From positions 1 to 32,360 of the forward strand of contig CAAEQN010000142.1 in the NCBI GenBank assembly GCA_900758165.1: 32,360 bases of DNA. Direction: 5' to 3'. The notes below the pieces were generated by a model, which had not been told where the DNA came from, ran no database searches, and saw only the letters and a list, made by a program, of their open reading frames with translations. This DNA comes from Clostridia bacterium (GTDB taxonomy: Bacteria > Bacillota > Clostridia > TANB77 > CAG-508). This document shows, one piece after another, positions 32,359 to 32,360 of this stretch; within the stretch, counting starts at the first letter, position 1; each line of letters begins with the position of its first letter. The position numbers and the translations under genes are program-made.

Positions 32359-32360
32359 GT

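Noticed and set aside
1..32360. CRISPR arrays, insertion sequences, rRNA or tRNA genes
   Set aside because: I saw no regularly spaced repeats, no transposase-like protein and no tRNA cloverleaf outside the tmRNA.

Overview
The window is a very AT-rich chromosomal segment with ATG, GTG and TTG starts, strong GGAGG-type ribosome binding sites and sigma-A-like promoters. It carries the sporulation genes spoIIAA, spoIIAB, sigF, spoIID and spoIIQ, a T-box-controlled ileS and a two-subunit transketolase. Together these point to an anaerobic spore-forming member of the Clostridia. No species can be named from the sequence. Almost everything is core chromosome; one small gene near 28 kb looks foreign.

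Layout from left to right. 1-590: no protein gene, but a roughly 200-nt candidate structured RNA, probably on the minus strand, with its own promoter, followed by the terminator of the sporulation cluster. 589-4234 (minus): spoIIAA-spoIIAB-sigF-spoIID-spoIIQ, joining the forespore sigma-F switch to the SpoIID and SpoIIQ engulfment proteins; a near-perfect sigma-F promoter lies in front of spoIIQ. 4314-9761 (minus): ftsE-ftsX, two tandem coiled-coil M23 peptidoglycan hydrolases and an S41 (CtpA) protease, a cell-wall hydrolysis operon. 9772-11758 (minus): split transketolase. 11796-12245 (plus): tmRNA with its promoter and terminator. 12271-18842 (minus): pfkA, argS, a VanZ-Alg14-like fusion, an Alg13-like glycosyltransferase subunit and recG. 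18847-22729 (minus): lepA, a MazG-like pyrophosphohydrolase, rlmB and a HAD 5'-nucleotidase-like gene. 22786-23521 (minus): two small membrane proteins (DUF4190-like and DUF2752-like) behind a consensus promoter. 23544-27818 (plus): tsaE, tsaB, rimI and a Lon-like protease. 27864-28545 (minus): a self-contained, less AT-rich orphan gene boxed between terminators. 28655-32279 (minus): ileS with a complete T-box leader whose specifier reads AUC (Ile).

The most interesting items are the leftmost structured RNA, the VanZ-Alg14/Alg13 glycosyltransferase pair, the clustering of the sigma-F switch with engulfment genes, the FtsEX operon whose hydrolases keep all zinc ligands, the orphan gene whose promoter lies inside an 11-bp perfect inverted repeat, and an unusual tmRNA tag ending in YAA. 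I saw no CRISPR array, insertion sequence, rRNA or tRNA gene.
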